A stretch of DNA of 10,478 nucleotides, from contig CALMXN010000370.1 of the NCBI GenBank assembly GCA_937871145.1, positions 1 through 10,478 of the forward strand. Direction: 5' to 3'. Positions within the stretch are counted from its first letter, which is position 1. Every line of letters begins with the position of its first letter. The notes beneath the pieces are model-generated. The model made no database searches. It was not told the DNA's origin and worked only from the letters and a program-made list of their open reading frames with translations. Of the stretch, positions 1 to 6,064 are shown piece after piece. Source of the stretch: an uncultured Clostridia bacterium (GTDB lineage Bacteria; Bacillota; Clostridia; Oscillospirales; Ruminococcaceae). The position numbers were made by a program, and so were the translations under genes.

Positions 1-46
1 AATATCAAAATTGCCATCGGTTTTTTCTTATCTACTATAAAATGAA

Positions 47-72
47 AAAAGAACGTCGATTGACGTTCTTTT
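47..72 (-). terminator. Rho-independent (bidirectional) terminator
   Basis: A perfect 11-bp stem (AAAAGAACGTC / GACGTTCTTTT) closes a 4-nt loop. On the minus strand the stem runs into TTTTTT directly after the stop codon of the lipoprotein gene (stop at 80-82), so it ends that transcript. The plus strand also has a T-rich tail, so it can work for a gene entering from the left as well. Confidence 0.85.
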
Positions 73-79
73 AATTTTC

Positions 80-904
80 TTACATATATTTAAAGCTTGC
101 AAAATAAGTATAGTCTCCAGCTCCAATGACTGCAAATCCTATATATAAATTATCATTTTTGTAATAGAATTCAGCTGAATCACTTTTTAATAAATGTAAC
201 AATTCTTCAATGTTATAATTTGTGGATAGGATAGCTTCATAAGTTCCTTTATCAAGTTGGTTCTTCATTGCTCCTTTGCTTTTTTGAAGTAATCCTTTGT
301 TTACTTCTGTAACATCGTTAAGAAGCAGAATACGATTTTCTTTCAAGTCATAATTAATAGTGAACCAGATTTTTAATGGATGTGCAGCAGTTGCTGAATT
401 TGAAAAACAAGTGAACAAAATACTTACATAACTATCTGATGCATTTTGAACTGTATAATTAATAGATGTATCAATAGTGGTATCTTCATCCTCTTTCAAA
501 ACATTACTATTTACAATTTTAAAAATAGCATCGTTAAGTTGCTTTATGTTTGCATTTTTTCCTTCAAATACAGGATATTTAACATTAAGTTCTCCCTTGT
601 AGTCTTTTAAAGCTAGATTCTTTTCAACAATAGTGTATGATCTTGACTTGTCGCTTGCAAGTTTGTATATATCTTTTTTAAATTGTATTGTATTGTTATT
701 ATCAGTATCCAATGATTTAAAGTCATTATTTTCTTCCGTGTTATTGTTTGCATCTTTTGTACTGCTTTTGTCATTCATACTGTTAGAATTTGTTTTGATT
801 GTTTGTGATTTACTATTTGTATTGTTTTGCGTTGAATTCTTGTCACACCCAATTAGACTTAAACTAATAACTAATGCAGTTAATAGAACAAAGATTTTTT
901 TCAT
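80..904 (-). CDS. Lipoprotein with DUF4163/DUF3298 (PdaC/RsiV-like) domain
   Basis: Predicted surface-anchored lipoprotein of 274 residues. The start is the ATG at 904, not the longer in-frame start 13 codons upstream, because AAAGGAG sits just before it and because a proper signal peptide then begins at Met1: MKK, a hydrophobic stretch and the lipobox LIGC with Cys20 as the lipidated residue. Residues about 21-75 are a low-complexity Asn/Ser/Thr/Asp linker. From about residue 90 to the end the pattern is that of the DUF4163 plus DUF3298 pair: a YPVFEG strand followed by a helix with QLNDAI, then AAHP..IWFTINYDL..NRILLLNDV, and a final beta segment ending FASFKY. This domain pair occurs in extracellular parts of RsiV-type anti-sigma factors and in the deacetylase PdaC, but no catalytic domain is visible here, so the function is unknown. 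It has its own promoter and terminator and is probably monocistronic. Confidence 0.8.
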   Translation of the reverse strand: MKKIFVLLTALVISLSLIGCDKNSTQNNTNSKSQTIKTNSNSMNDKSSTKDANNNTEENNDFKSLDTDNNNTIQFKKDIYKLASDKSRSYTIVEKNLALKDYKGELNVKYPVFEGKNANIKQLNDAIFKIVNSNVLKEDEDTTIDTSINYTVQNASDSYVSILFTCFSNSATAAHPLKIWFTINYDLKENRILLLNDVTEVNKGLLQKSKGAMKNQLDKGTYEAILSTNYNIEELLHLLKSDSAEFYYKNDNLYIGFAVIGAGDYTYFASFKYM

Positions 905-961
905 ACCAGGCTCCTTTACGTCAGTTGATTTAATTTCTAACATCTATTTTGTTATATCTAA

Positions 962-990
962 ATATTAACAGCTATGTCCAAATGTGTCAA
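962..990 (-). promoter_or_regulatory. Sigma-A-type promoter of the lipoprotein gene
   Basis: Minus-strand TTGACA (985-990) and TAATAT (962-967) are separated by exactly 17 bases and lie about 60 bases upstream of the lipoprotein start at 904. This is a near-consensus vegetative promoter. Confidence 0.7.
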
Positions 991-1004
991 TATATTTAAA
1001 GTGA

Positions 1005-1575
1005 TTAATTAACTGTCACCATACAACTCGCCGAAAATTTGCTTCCGTCTGTTGTGATTGCTGTAACAATTGCTTTGCCTGGAGAGATAGCCGTAACAAT
1101 TCCATTGCTATCAACACTGGCAATATCAGGTCTGCTTGAAGTCCACACAAGAGTTTTATTTGTAGCTGAAGATAAACTTATCGTATGTGCTTTAATAGTA
1201 ACTGTTGTTTGATAAGGTTGTTTACCTGTTGTGACTTTACTATCAGTTGTTACTGATGGGGTGGTTGTAATTGAATTTTCTTTTTCAGGTTTGTGTTCTT
1301 CAACAACTTTTTCAGCCTCATTTATATCAACAGCAGAATCTAAAGTAGGTGGCTTTTCTCCCTTGGAACTGTCATAATATTTAACGGATCTTGAATCAAT
1401 ACACGCTGTTAATGCAGTAGGATTATAAAATAAAATATCTTTTTTTCTTTTTTTCAGAAAAAGATTTATATTCTTCTTTTTCAATTATAATAGGCAACGG
1501 TTCAAAAATGAATTTTCTTTTCTTAATTATCCAGAATGTCTGGCCATTGTTTATATCGGTCAAATCCTGATAAAT
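1005..1575 (-). CDS. Big_2 (bacterial Ig-like) surface protein, 5' end missing and one-base frameshift
   Basis: The 3' part is clear. The last 55 or so residues form a Big_2 Ig-like domain (SLSSATNKTLVWTSS, then DIASVDSNGIVTAISPG, then AIVTAITTDG, then MVTVN), preceded by a Thr/Ser/Lys/Glu-rich stretch typical of an extracellular linker. Such domains sit in secreted or wall-attached proteins. The 5' part is not credible as assembled. The longest frame opens at a TTG (1484) that directly follows a TAA and has no ribosome site. Just upstream a second frame (1575 down to about 1440) reads plausible protein (for example DINNGQTFW, then FEPLPIII) and would join the Big_2 frame if one A were removed from the A-run near 1436-1454. 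Upstream of 1575 the sequence is adapter, so the true N-terminus is lost. No signal peptide can be assigned. Alternative: the upstream frame is chance and only about 1005-1420 is real. Confidence 0.55.
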
Positions 1576-1600
1576 AGATCGGAAGAGCACACGTCTGAAC
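1576..1600 (+). other. Illumina TruSeq adapter sequence left in the assembly
   Basis: These 25 bases match the TruSeq read-1 adapter: AGATCGGAAGAGC followed directly by ACACGTCTGAAC. The match ends where the adapter would continue TCCAGTCAC. On the minus strand it encodes the familiar contaminant peptide GSDVCSSDL. It is not biological sequence. It interrupts the small gene starting at 1763, and the two sides may not be neighbours in the real genome. Confidence 0.97.
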
Positions 1601-1763
1601 CTTCGTGTGGTTGATTATTGATTACAATATTAATTGTAATTCCATTTGGCAAACTCCAATGTAACAAATTTTCATCAAAAGATAATTGCCCTATGAATTT
1701 TTCTTTAACCATTTTCTCATATAAGTCCTTTTCATTTAAAGGGATAAATACATTGCTATTCAT
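1601..1763 (-). CDS. Small unknown protein, cut off by the adapter
   Basis: Unrecognised gene. The start at ATG 1763 is well supported by AAAGGAG seven bases upstream; an in-frame extension back to 1871 has no ribosome site. The genuine part encodes 54 residues, beginning MNSNVFIPLNEKDLYEK, followed by a hydrophilic/beta-rich segment with LHWSLPNGITINIVINN. As assembled the frame then runs through the adapter and stops at 1560-1562. If the 25 adapter bases are simply removed, the frame continues DLSGFDRYKQWPDILDN and stops, giving a 71-residue protein. That reading looks natural but is in a different frame from the plausible coding seen downstream, so both cannot be right. No signal peptide or membrane segment is seen. 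Function unknown. Confidence 0.5.
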
Positions 1764-1833
1764 TTTCTCTCCTTTGATTCGTAATACAAAATAATCATTA
1801 TATATGTTTTCATCCAATAGTATTTTATTCTTT

Positions 1834-2028
1834 TTAATCACAAATATCATATACAACTGGATTCTGCTCATTCTTATCCTGAGAATTTCTTTTTATTACA
1901 GAGAAGAATGAGTTATCTCCTGCAAGTTCTTCATAGTTCTTTGTTATAAGAATTTCAGAAAGATTCTTAGTTAATTCTGCTTTAATAAAACACCTATGTG
2001 CAAAATGTGCAAAAGAAATGGGAAGTGT
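1834..2028 (-). pseudogene. 5'-truncated ORF remnant, unknown function
   Basis: A minus-strand frame is open from about 2028 to a TAA at 1834-1836 and has no ATG, GTG or TTG start. From about residue 12 it reads like real protein: AELTKNLSEILITKNYEEL, then AGDNSFFSVIKRNSQDKN, then EQNPVVYDICD. Its 5' end runs directly into the tandem 9-mer of the inverted-repeat structure at 1997-2014, where the translation becomes a repeated AHFAH. This is what a gene cut by insertion or deletion at that point would look like. The family is not recognised. Confidence 0.35.
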
Positions 2029-2080
2029 TTAATATATCAAATTATATAGTAGTTTACATATGAAATGCACATTTTGCACA
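1997..2080. repeat. 15-bp perfect inverted repeat flanking 54 bp, with an internal tandem 9-mer
   Basis: TGTGCAAAATGTGCA at 1997-2011 is the exact reverse complement of TGCACATTTTGCACA at 2066-2080. The left arm belongs to two tandem copies of TGTGCAAAA (1997-2005, 2006-2014); the right arm carries an incomplete second copy, and another ATGTGC lies at 2090-2095. The structure lies between the truncated ORF remnant and the terminator of the recombinase remnant. It could be recombinase binding or attachment sequence, the ends of a tiny miniature element, or an operator. No target-site duplication is visible at its edges. Confidence 0.6.
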
Positions 2081-2102
2081 GTGAGGGGAATGTGCGGGTA
2101 CA

Positions 2103-2137
2103 AAAAAGCTCCAGTCTGGAAAGGACTTGAGCTTTTT
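2103..2137 (-). terminator. Rho-independent terminator after the recombinase remnant
   Basis: AAAAAGCTC pairs with GAGCTTTTT, and after one mismatch AGTC pairs with GACT around a 7-nt loop. On the minus strand it begins five bases after the recombinase stop codon (2142-2144) and ends in a run of T. Confidence 0.75.
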
Positions 2138-2141
2138 GTTG

Positions 2142-2456
2142 CTATTTCTTTTTTCGTAACACCTTAACCATTTTCCCACCTGACAAATCAGAATTGTTAA
2201 TAGCATTGCTGATTTTTTTAATTTCTTCAGCTTTTCTATCATCGTAAATATGTCCGTAGCGTTCATGTATCATTCTTGAATCGTAGTGTCCTAATATGTT
2301 TTCAATGATTATCATAGGTGTATTTGTTTCATTGATTGCAACAGAGGCAAAAGAATGTCTTAGACCATGTAGTGTAATATGCGGCATACTATTTTTTGCA
2401 TTAAATTTACTTAATAAATTGTGTATATACTTCTTCTCTTTGCTGTAATTGAATTT
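2142..2456 (-). pseudogene. C-terminal remnant of a tyrosine recombinase (phage/ICE-type integrase)
   Basis: About 104 residues are open, of which the last 81 follow an ATG at 2387. The catalytic-domain end of a tyrosine recombinase is plain: HGLRHSFAS supplies the HxxR box, LGH the second histidine, and the RYGHIY segment the nucleophilic tyrosine. Upstream residues YIHNLLSKFNAKNSMPHITL also fit the family. A complete integrase has about 380-400 residues; the arm-binding, core-binding and first-Arg/Lys parts are missing, so this cannot be an active recombinase. The frame is closed by TAA at 2457-2459, inside the 3' end of the upstream unknown gene, and overlaps it by about 50 bases in another frame. 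The intact residues and the terminator suggest fairly recent decay. It points to a former integrated element next to the tRNA genes. Confidence 0.85.
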
Positions 2457-2781
2457 TTAAATCTTCCATTTGTTTGCCAGTAAAATTATACTTATCAAAA
2501 TCTTTGACTTTCGTATGGAATTCTTTGCCGGTTGATTCAATGAACTCTGCTCTAATTCTCTTTGCTTCGTGCGAAACTTTCTTATAGCATTCTTTTATTA
2601 GATTTTCATCTGTGCTCGTAATTGCTTTTTGATAATTTTCATACGCCTCTTTTACAAATGAGTAGTACTTATTAGCAATAAAACAAGTTTGACTGCCAAA
2701 AGCATAAAAATCATCATTAATCACATAAATAAAATCTGGCTTTGCTTTTATTCTTTCAAAAATATATGTTTTATTTTCCAA
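2407..2781 (-). CDS. Unknown protein (124 aa) with TTG start and strong promoter
   Basis: Unrecognised gene. I place the start at TTG 2781 because GGAGG lies seven bases upstream; the alternative GTG at 2790 would overlap that ribosome site with no spacing. The product begins MENKTYIFERIKAKPDFIY, has an aromatic, beta-like first third (YVINDDFYAFGSQTCFIANKYY) and then a long charged helical region rich in Lys, Glu and Gln to the end. No signal peptide, membrane segment or known catalytic motif is seen, so it is probably a soluble cytoplasmic protein. It has a near-consensus promoter and sits between the tRNA genes and the recombinase remnant, whose reading frame overlaps its last 50 or so bases. 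This suggests it was cargo of, or the boundary gene of, an integrated element. Its last 20 or so residues may be an artefact of the deletion that removed the recombinase's front part. Confidence 0.6.
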   Translation of the reverse strand: MENKTYIFERIKAKPDFIYVINDDFYAFGSQTCFIANKYYSFVKEAYENYQKAITSTDENLIKECYKKVSHEAKRIRAEFIESTGKEFHTKVKDFDKYNFTGKQMEDLKIQLQQREEVYTQFIK

Positions 2782-2807
2782 ATGATGCACCTCCGTATTT
2801 TAACATA

Positions 2808-2836
2808 ATTATACACTAATGTAAAAATTTCGTCAA
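2808..2836 (-). promoter_or_regulatory. Strong sigma-A-type promoter of the unknown 124-aa gene
   Basis: Minus-strand TTGACG (2831-2836), a 17-base spacer and perfect TATAAT (2808-2813) lie about 27 bases before the TTG start at 2781. The short leader and the closeness to consensus suggest efficient expression. Confidence 0.75.
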
Positions 2837-2851
2837 TATTTAATGAACATA

Positions 2852-2890
2852 TAAAAAAACAAAAAGAGTACAGCGTATAGCTGTACTCTT
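2852..2890 (-). terminator. Rho-independent terminator of the tRNA transcript
   Basis: AAGAGTACAGC and GCTGTACTCTT form a perfect 11-bp stem around a 5-nt loop (2864-2890). On the minus strand it is followed by TTTTTGTTTTTTT. It lies just downstream of the tRNA-Val 3' end. Confidence 0.9.
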
Positions 2891-2896
2891 AATTTG

Positions 2897-2973
2897 TGGT
2901 GAAGATGAGTGGGCTTGAACCACCGACCCCCTGCATGTCAAGCAGGTACTCTGACCAGCTGAGCTACACCTTC
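2897..2973 (-). tRNA. tRNA-Val (anticodon GAC)
   Basis: A 77-base cloverleaf including an encoded CCA. The acceptor stem GAAGGTG pairs with CATCTTC (one G-T pair), the D arm contains GCTCAGCTGGTCAGAGT, the anticodon stem CCTGC/GCAGG encloses loop TTGACAT, and the T arm carries GGTTCAAGC. GAC reads valine codons GUC and GUU. It lies five bases downstream of tRNA-Ala in the same transcript. Its 3' end faces the recombinase remnant, so it is a candidate integration target. Confidence 0.95.
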
Positions 2974-2978
2974 ATTCT

Positions 2979-3054
<76 letters not shown>

Positions 3055-3064
3055 AAGTGAAATT

Positions 3065-3093
3065 ATAATATCATAATATTACTAAAACGTCAA
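3065..3093 (-). promoter_or_regulatory. Promoter of the tRNA-Ala/tRNA-Val transcript
   Basis: Minus-strand TTGACG (3088-3093) and TATTAT (3065-3070) are 17 bases apart, ten bases before the mature 5' end of tRNA-Ala. This very short distance is usual for tRNA promoters. Confidence 0.7.
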
Positions 3094-3148
3094 TGCAAAA
3101 ATTATACTTTTAAAGCGCTTCTATGAGCCTTTGCGGTGGTTGTTTTCA

Positions 3149-3177
3149 TTGACTTTTATTGGTTGAAATGTTATAAT
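3149..3177 (+). promoter_or_regulatory. Promoter of the glucokinase-pyr gene run
   Basis: TTGACT (3149-3154) and perfect TATAAT (3172-3177) are spaced 17 bases, leaving a leader of about 110 bases before the glucokinase start. I see no other strong promoter before pyrC, so this one may drive at least glucokinase, pyrC and the zinc-ribbon gene. No clear attenuator or riboswitch fold is recognised in the leader. Confidence 0.75.
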
Positions 3178-3296
3178 ATTTATGTTTAAACTTTCAATTA
3201 TCTTAATGGAAATAATTACAAATATGTGAATTTTCTGGTGATATGAAGTGCGTCAAACCACATGTCAACAGTAAGAATATAAAGGAGAAATTAATT

Positions 3297-4262
3297 ATGA
3301 AAAAGTATTATATTGGTATTGACCTCGGTGGAACAAATATCTCAGCTGGAGTTGTTGATGAAGAATTCAATATTCTTGCAAAAGCGAAGACAAGGACTAA
3401 TTGCCCTCGTGCAGCAAAGCTTATAGCAGATGATATGGCAAAAACAGCAATTGAAGCTGCAACAAAAGCTGGAATTTCAATAGATGACGTTGAATGGATT
3501 GGCGTTGGCTCACCGGGAACAGCAAACAGCGATACTGGTGTAATTGAATATTCAAACAACTTAGGCTTTTTAAACACGCCACTTGCTGCTCTTATTCAGG
3601 AAACTATCAACAAGCCTGTGTATGTTGAAAATGATGCAAATGCAGCTGCTTATGGTGAATTCCTTGCTGGTGCAGCAAAAGGCTCAAACAGTGCTGTATG
3701 CATTACTCTTGGAACAGGAGTAGGCGGAGGAATCATTATTGATAAAAAAATCTATGCTGGCTTTAACTATGCTGGTGCAGAACTTGGTCATACTGTTATT
3801 GAGGTTGACGGAGCACAATGCTCATGCGGAAGAAAAGGCTGTTTTGAGGCTTATTCATCAGCAACAGGTCTGATCAGAATGACAAAGGAAGCTATGGAAG
3901 CTGACAAGTCAAGCAAAATGTTTGAAATGGTAAAGGCAGAAGAAGACGGAAGAGTAACAGGCCGTCTTGCTTTTGACGCTATGAGGGCAGGCGACAAGTC
4001 AGCACAAGAAGTTGTTGATAAGTATATAAAGTACCTTGCAGTAGGTCTTACAAATATGATTAATATATTCCAGCCTGAAATTCTTTGCATAGGCGGGGGA
4101 GTCTGCAACGAAGGCGACGCTTTATTGTTGCCTGTTAAAGAACTTGTTGCAAAGGAAGTTTACACAAAGAACTCACCTAAGAATACTGAAATTGTCATAG
4201 CAAAGCTTGGAAATGACGCTGGTATCATTGGTGCTGCATTCCTCGGAAAAGCAAAGAAATAA
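3297..4262 (+). CDS. glk: ROK-family glucokinase
   Basis: Cytoplasmic sugar kinase that phosphorylates glucose (or a close hexose) with ATP to the 6-phosphate. The product has 321 residues, the family's usual size. I chose ATG 3297 because AAAGGAG precedes it and Met-Lys-Lys-Tyr leads straight into the first strand; an upstream in-frame ATG (3243) has no ribosome site. Visible motifs: phosphate-binding IDLGGTN (residues 8-14), catalytic Asp113 in ENDANAAAYGE, GTGVGGG (139-145), and the ROK zinc site formed by His165 in ELGH plus Cys175, Cys177 and Cys182 in CSCGRKGCFE. There is no N-terminal helix-turn-helix, so it is an enzyme and not a ROK repressor. It ends 26 bases before pyrC and probably shares its transcript. 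Exact sugar preference (glucose versus N-acetylmannosamine or fructose) cannot be settled by eye. Confidence 0.92.
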   Translation: MKKYYIGIDLGGTNISAGVVDEEFNILAKAKTRTNCPRAAKLIADDMAKTAIEAATKAGISIDDVEWIGVGSPGTANSDTGVIEYSNNLGFLNTPLAALIQETINKPVYVENDANAAAYGEFLAGAAKGSNSAVCITLGTGVGGGIIIDKKIYAGFNYAGAELGHTVIEVDGAQCSCGRKGCFEAYSSATGLIRMTKEAMEADKSSKMFEMVKAEEDGRVTGRLAFDAMRAGDKSAQEVVDKYIKYLAVGLTNMINIFQPEILCIGGGVCNEGDALLLPVKELVAKEVYTKNSPKNTEIVIAKLGNDAGIIGAAFLGKAKK

Positions 4263-4288
4263 AAGACTTGAGATAAAAAGGAGCCAAA

Positions 4289-5563
4289 ATGGATATTCTC
4301 TTGAAAAATGTTCTTGCGGTCGATAGTATACAAGGCTTTGAAAAGCTCACAGATATCGCAATAACTGACGGTAAAATATCAGCAGTGTCAGAAGATATTA
4401 CACAAAGTGCTGAAACTGTCATTGACGGAAAAGGCAGGCTTATGGTATGCCCAGGGCTTTTCGATATGCACGTTCATCTTCGTGATCCTGGCTTCACTCA
4501 GCAGGAGGATATCGTCACAGGTACAGCCTCAGCAGCAGCAGGTGGATTTACTGGTGTTGCGTGTATGCCGAATACAAACCCACGTATTGACAGCGTTGAA
4601 ACTATTGAATATATCATTGATAAAGCAAAGAACACTGGTGTTGACGTTTTTCCTGTTGCCTGTATAACAGAGGGAATGAACGGCAATCAGCTCTGCGATT
4701 ATATAGCTTTAAAAAATGCAGGAGCAATAGCAATATCTGATGACGGAAGACCTGTTGAAAATGCAGAGCTTATGCGTCAGGCTCTTGAATTATCAAACGA
4801 TAACGGACTTACTGTAATTTCTCATTGTGAGGATTTAAATATCATTGGCAAGGGAATAATGAACAAGGGCAAGACCTCACTTATTCTCGGCGTAGCGGGA
4901 ATGGACAGAGCAAGTGAAGATTATATCACAGCACGTGAGATTGCACTTGCGGCTTCATGTAATGCTCATATTCATATTGCACACGTTTCCACAAAAGGTT
5001 CTGTTGAATTTATCAGAGATGCAAAGAAAAATGGCTATAATGTCACAGCAGAAACCTGTCCACATTATTTCACCTATACAGAGGAAAAGCTTTTAAGCCG
5101 TGATGCTGATTACAGAATGAACCCACCACTCAGAACAGAAGCTGACAGAAAGGCTATTCTTAATGCTGTCCTTGACGGAACGATAGATTGTATTGTTACC
5201 GACCACGCTCCGCATACAAAAGAAGCTAAAGCTGATTTTGAAAAAGCGCCGAATGGTGTTGTAGGACTTGAAACCTCACTCGCTGTGACTTTGACACAGC
5301 TTTATGAAAATAAAAAAGCTACTCTTACTGATATAGTAAGACTTATGAGCGAAAATCCAAGAAAGGTTTTAAAGCTTGAGGCTTTGACTTTAAAAGAAGG
5401 CAGCATAGCTGATCTTACAGTTGTTGACCTTGATAAAATATGGACGGTTGAACCACAGAAGCTTTTATCTAAATCGAAAAACTCTGTCTTTAAGGGCGAA
5501 AAGCTTAAAGGCAAGGTTAAATACACAATATCAAAAGGCAGAATAATATTCAGCGACAAATAA
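4289..5563 (+). CDS. pyrC: Dihydroorotase, class I (PyrC)
   Basis: Third step of de novo pyrimidine synthesis: reversible cyclisation of N-carbamoyl-L-aspartate to dihydroorotate, in the cytoplasm. The product has 424 residues, normal for the long class I (Bacillus-type) enzymes. Metal and substrate ligands are present: His61 and His63 in MHVHLRD with Arg65, Asp151/Asp152 in ISDDGRPV, His179 in VISHCED, His232 in IAHVSTKG and catalytic Asp305 in VTDHAPH; the loop APNGVVGLET is also conserved. The family position that holds a carboxylated lysine in some members appears to be Asp here. AAAAAGGAG stands seven bases before ATG 4289. It follows glucokinase by 26 bases and is followed 20 bases later by the zinc-ribbon gene, so they are very likely co-transcribed. 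Confidence 0.96.
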   Translation: MDILLKNVLAVDSIQGFEKLTDIAITDGKISAVSEDITQSAETVIDGKGRLMVCPGLFDMHVHLRDPGFTQQEDIVTGTASAAAGGFTGVACMPNTNPRIDSVETIEYIIDKAKNTGVDVFPVACITEGMNGNQLCDYIALKNAGAIAISDDGRPVENAELMRQALELSNDNGLTVISHCEDLNIIGKGIMNKGKTSLILGVAGMDRASEDYITAREIALAASCNAHIHIAHVSTKGSVEFIRDAKKNGYNVTAETCPHYFTYTEEKLLSRDADYRMNPPLRTEADRKAILNAVLDGTIDCIVTDHAPHTKEAKADFEKAPNGVVGLETSLAVTLTQLYENKKATLTDIVRLMSENPRKVLKLEALTLKEGSIADLTVVDLDKIWTVEPQKLLSKSKNSVFKGEKLKGKVKYTISKGRIIFSDK

Positions 5564-5583
5564 TTTATGGGAGGGTTAACATT

Positions 5584-5976
5584 ATGGGCATTTTTAAAAA
5601 ATTATTCCGGTCTGAAGATTCAGATATTCTTGATGAAATCAATGAGATTAAAAGCAATGAGGAAGATTCAGAAGAAGATGAAGTTGAAGTAGGCATTGCT
5701 GAGGATACCTGCGATAGTGACGATGCGGTACCCGAAATAACCAGCGAAGAGCTTGAAGAAGAACTTACCGAGGATGGCGAGTTATCCTACGATGAGTATG
5801 ACAAGGTCTGTTGCCCTGAATGTGGTGAATATCTTGGCGAGGGCGTAACAGTCTGCAAAACCTGTGGTTATGGAAAAATAACAGCAAGTTTTACCTGCCC
5901 TAATTGCGGAAAGCTTGATGAAGACCATCTCGGCTTCTGTGCATATTGTGATTATGAGTTTGATACAAAAAAATAA
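5584..5976 (+). CDS. Acidic protein with a double zinc-ribbon C-terminus
   Basis: Small protein of 130 residues of unknown function. The start follows GGGAGGG. Residues 1-10 are basic/hydrophobic (MGIFKKLFRS). Residues 11-75 are extremely acidic and probably disordered. The C-terminus carries two equally spaced zinc knuckle pairs: Cys77/Cys80 with Cys91/Cys94, and Cys105/Cys108 with Cys119/Cys122, with ten residues between the pairs in both cases; CPECG, CKTCG, CPNCG and CAYC are typical rubredoxin-like ribbon corners. Such ribbons bind nucleic acid or proteins. No enzyme motif is present. It lies inside the pyrimidine gene run, between pyrC and pyrF, which may reflect a link or only co-expression. 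A gap of 88 bases separates it from pyrF. Confidence 0.75.
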   Translation: MGIFKKLFRSEDSDILDEINEIKSNEEDSEEDEVEVGIAEDTCDSDDAVPEITSEELEEELTEDGELSYDEYDKVCCPECGEYLGEGVTVCKTCGYGKITASFTCPNCGKLDEDHLGFCAYCDYEFDTKK

Positions 5977-6064
5977 AAAGCAAATCTATGTGTAAAATAT
6001 AATAAATACTATTATTTATATAAATTAAAAGTCAGTTCAAATAATTTTTAAAGGAGAATTTCAG

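Noticed and set aside
633..968. Plus-strand 111-codon hydrophobic frame
   Set aside because: It is the mirror of the lipoprotein gene's Asn/Ser/Asp-rich linker and signal peptide, with no ribosome site.
1005..1484. Taking the TTG at 1484 as the real start of the Big_2 gene
   Set aside because: It follows directly on a TAA, has no ribosome site, and gives an N-terminus that is not a signal peptide although Big_2 proteins are exported.
1560..1871. A 103-residue protein ending in GSDVCSSDLFIRI
   Set aside because: Its tail is translated adapter, and its first 36 codons lie upstream of the ribosome site for ATG 1763.
1997..2095. CRISPR array from the repeated TGTGCAAAA units
   Set aside because: Units are 9 bases, directly adjacent or inverted, with no spacers of regular length and no cas genes.
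2054..2266. 70-codon minus-strand frame containing HCAKC
   Set aside because: It overlaps the recombinase remnant in another frame, runs through its terminator and the inverted repeat, and has no ribosome site.
2897..2925. att direct repeat of the tRNA-Val 3' end further left
   Set aside because: Scanning 1-2890 by eye gave no copy of the T-arm/acceptor end, so no attachment site can be claimed.
3110..3123. cre-like catabolite operator around AAAGCGCTT upstream of glucokinase
   Set aside because: Only 8 of 11 defined positions fit the TGWAANCGNTNWCA consensus and the outer positions fail; too weak to call.
3178..3296. PyrR-binding attenuator or other riboswitch in the leader of the gene run
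   Set aside because: No conserved PyrR binding-loop sequence and no terminator hairpin with a T-run were found.
5977..6064. Separate promoter or terminator between the zinc-ribbon gene and pyrF
   Set aside because: A TATAAT occurs at 5998-6003 without a matching -35, and the 7-bp ATAAATA/TATTTAT hairpin is all A/T and too weak.
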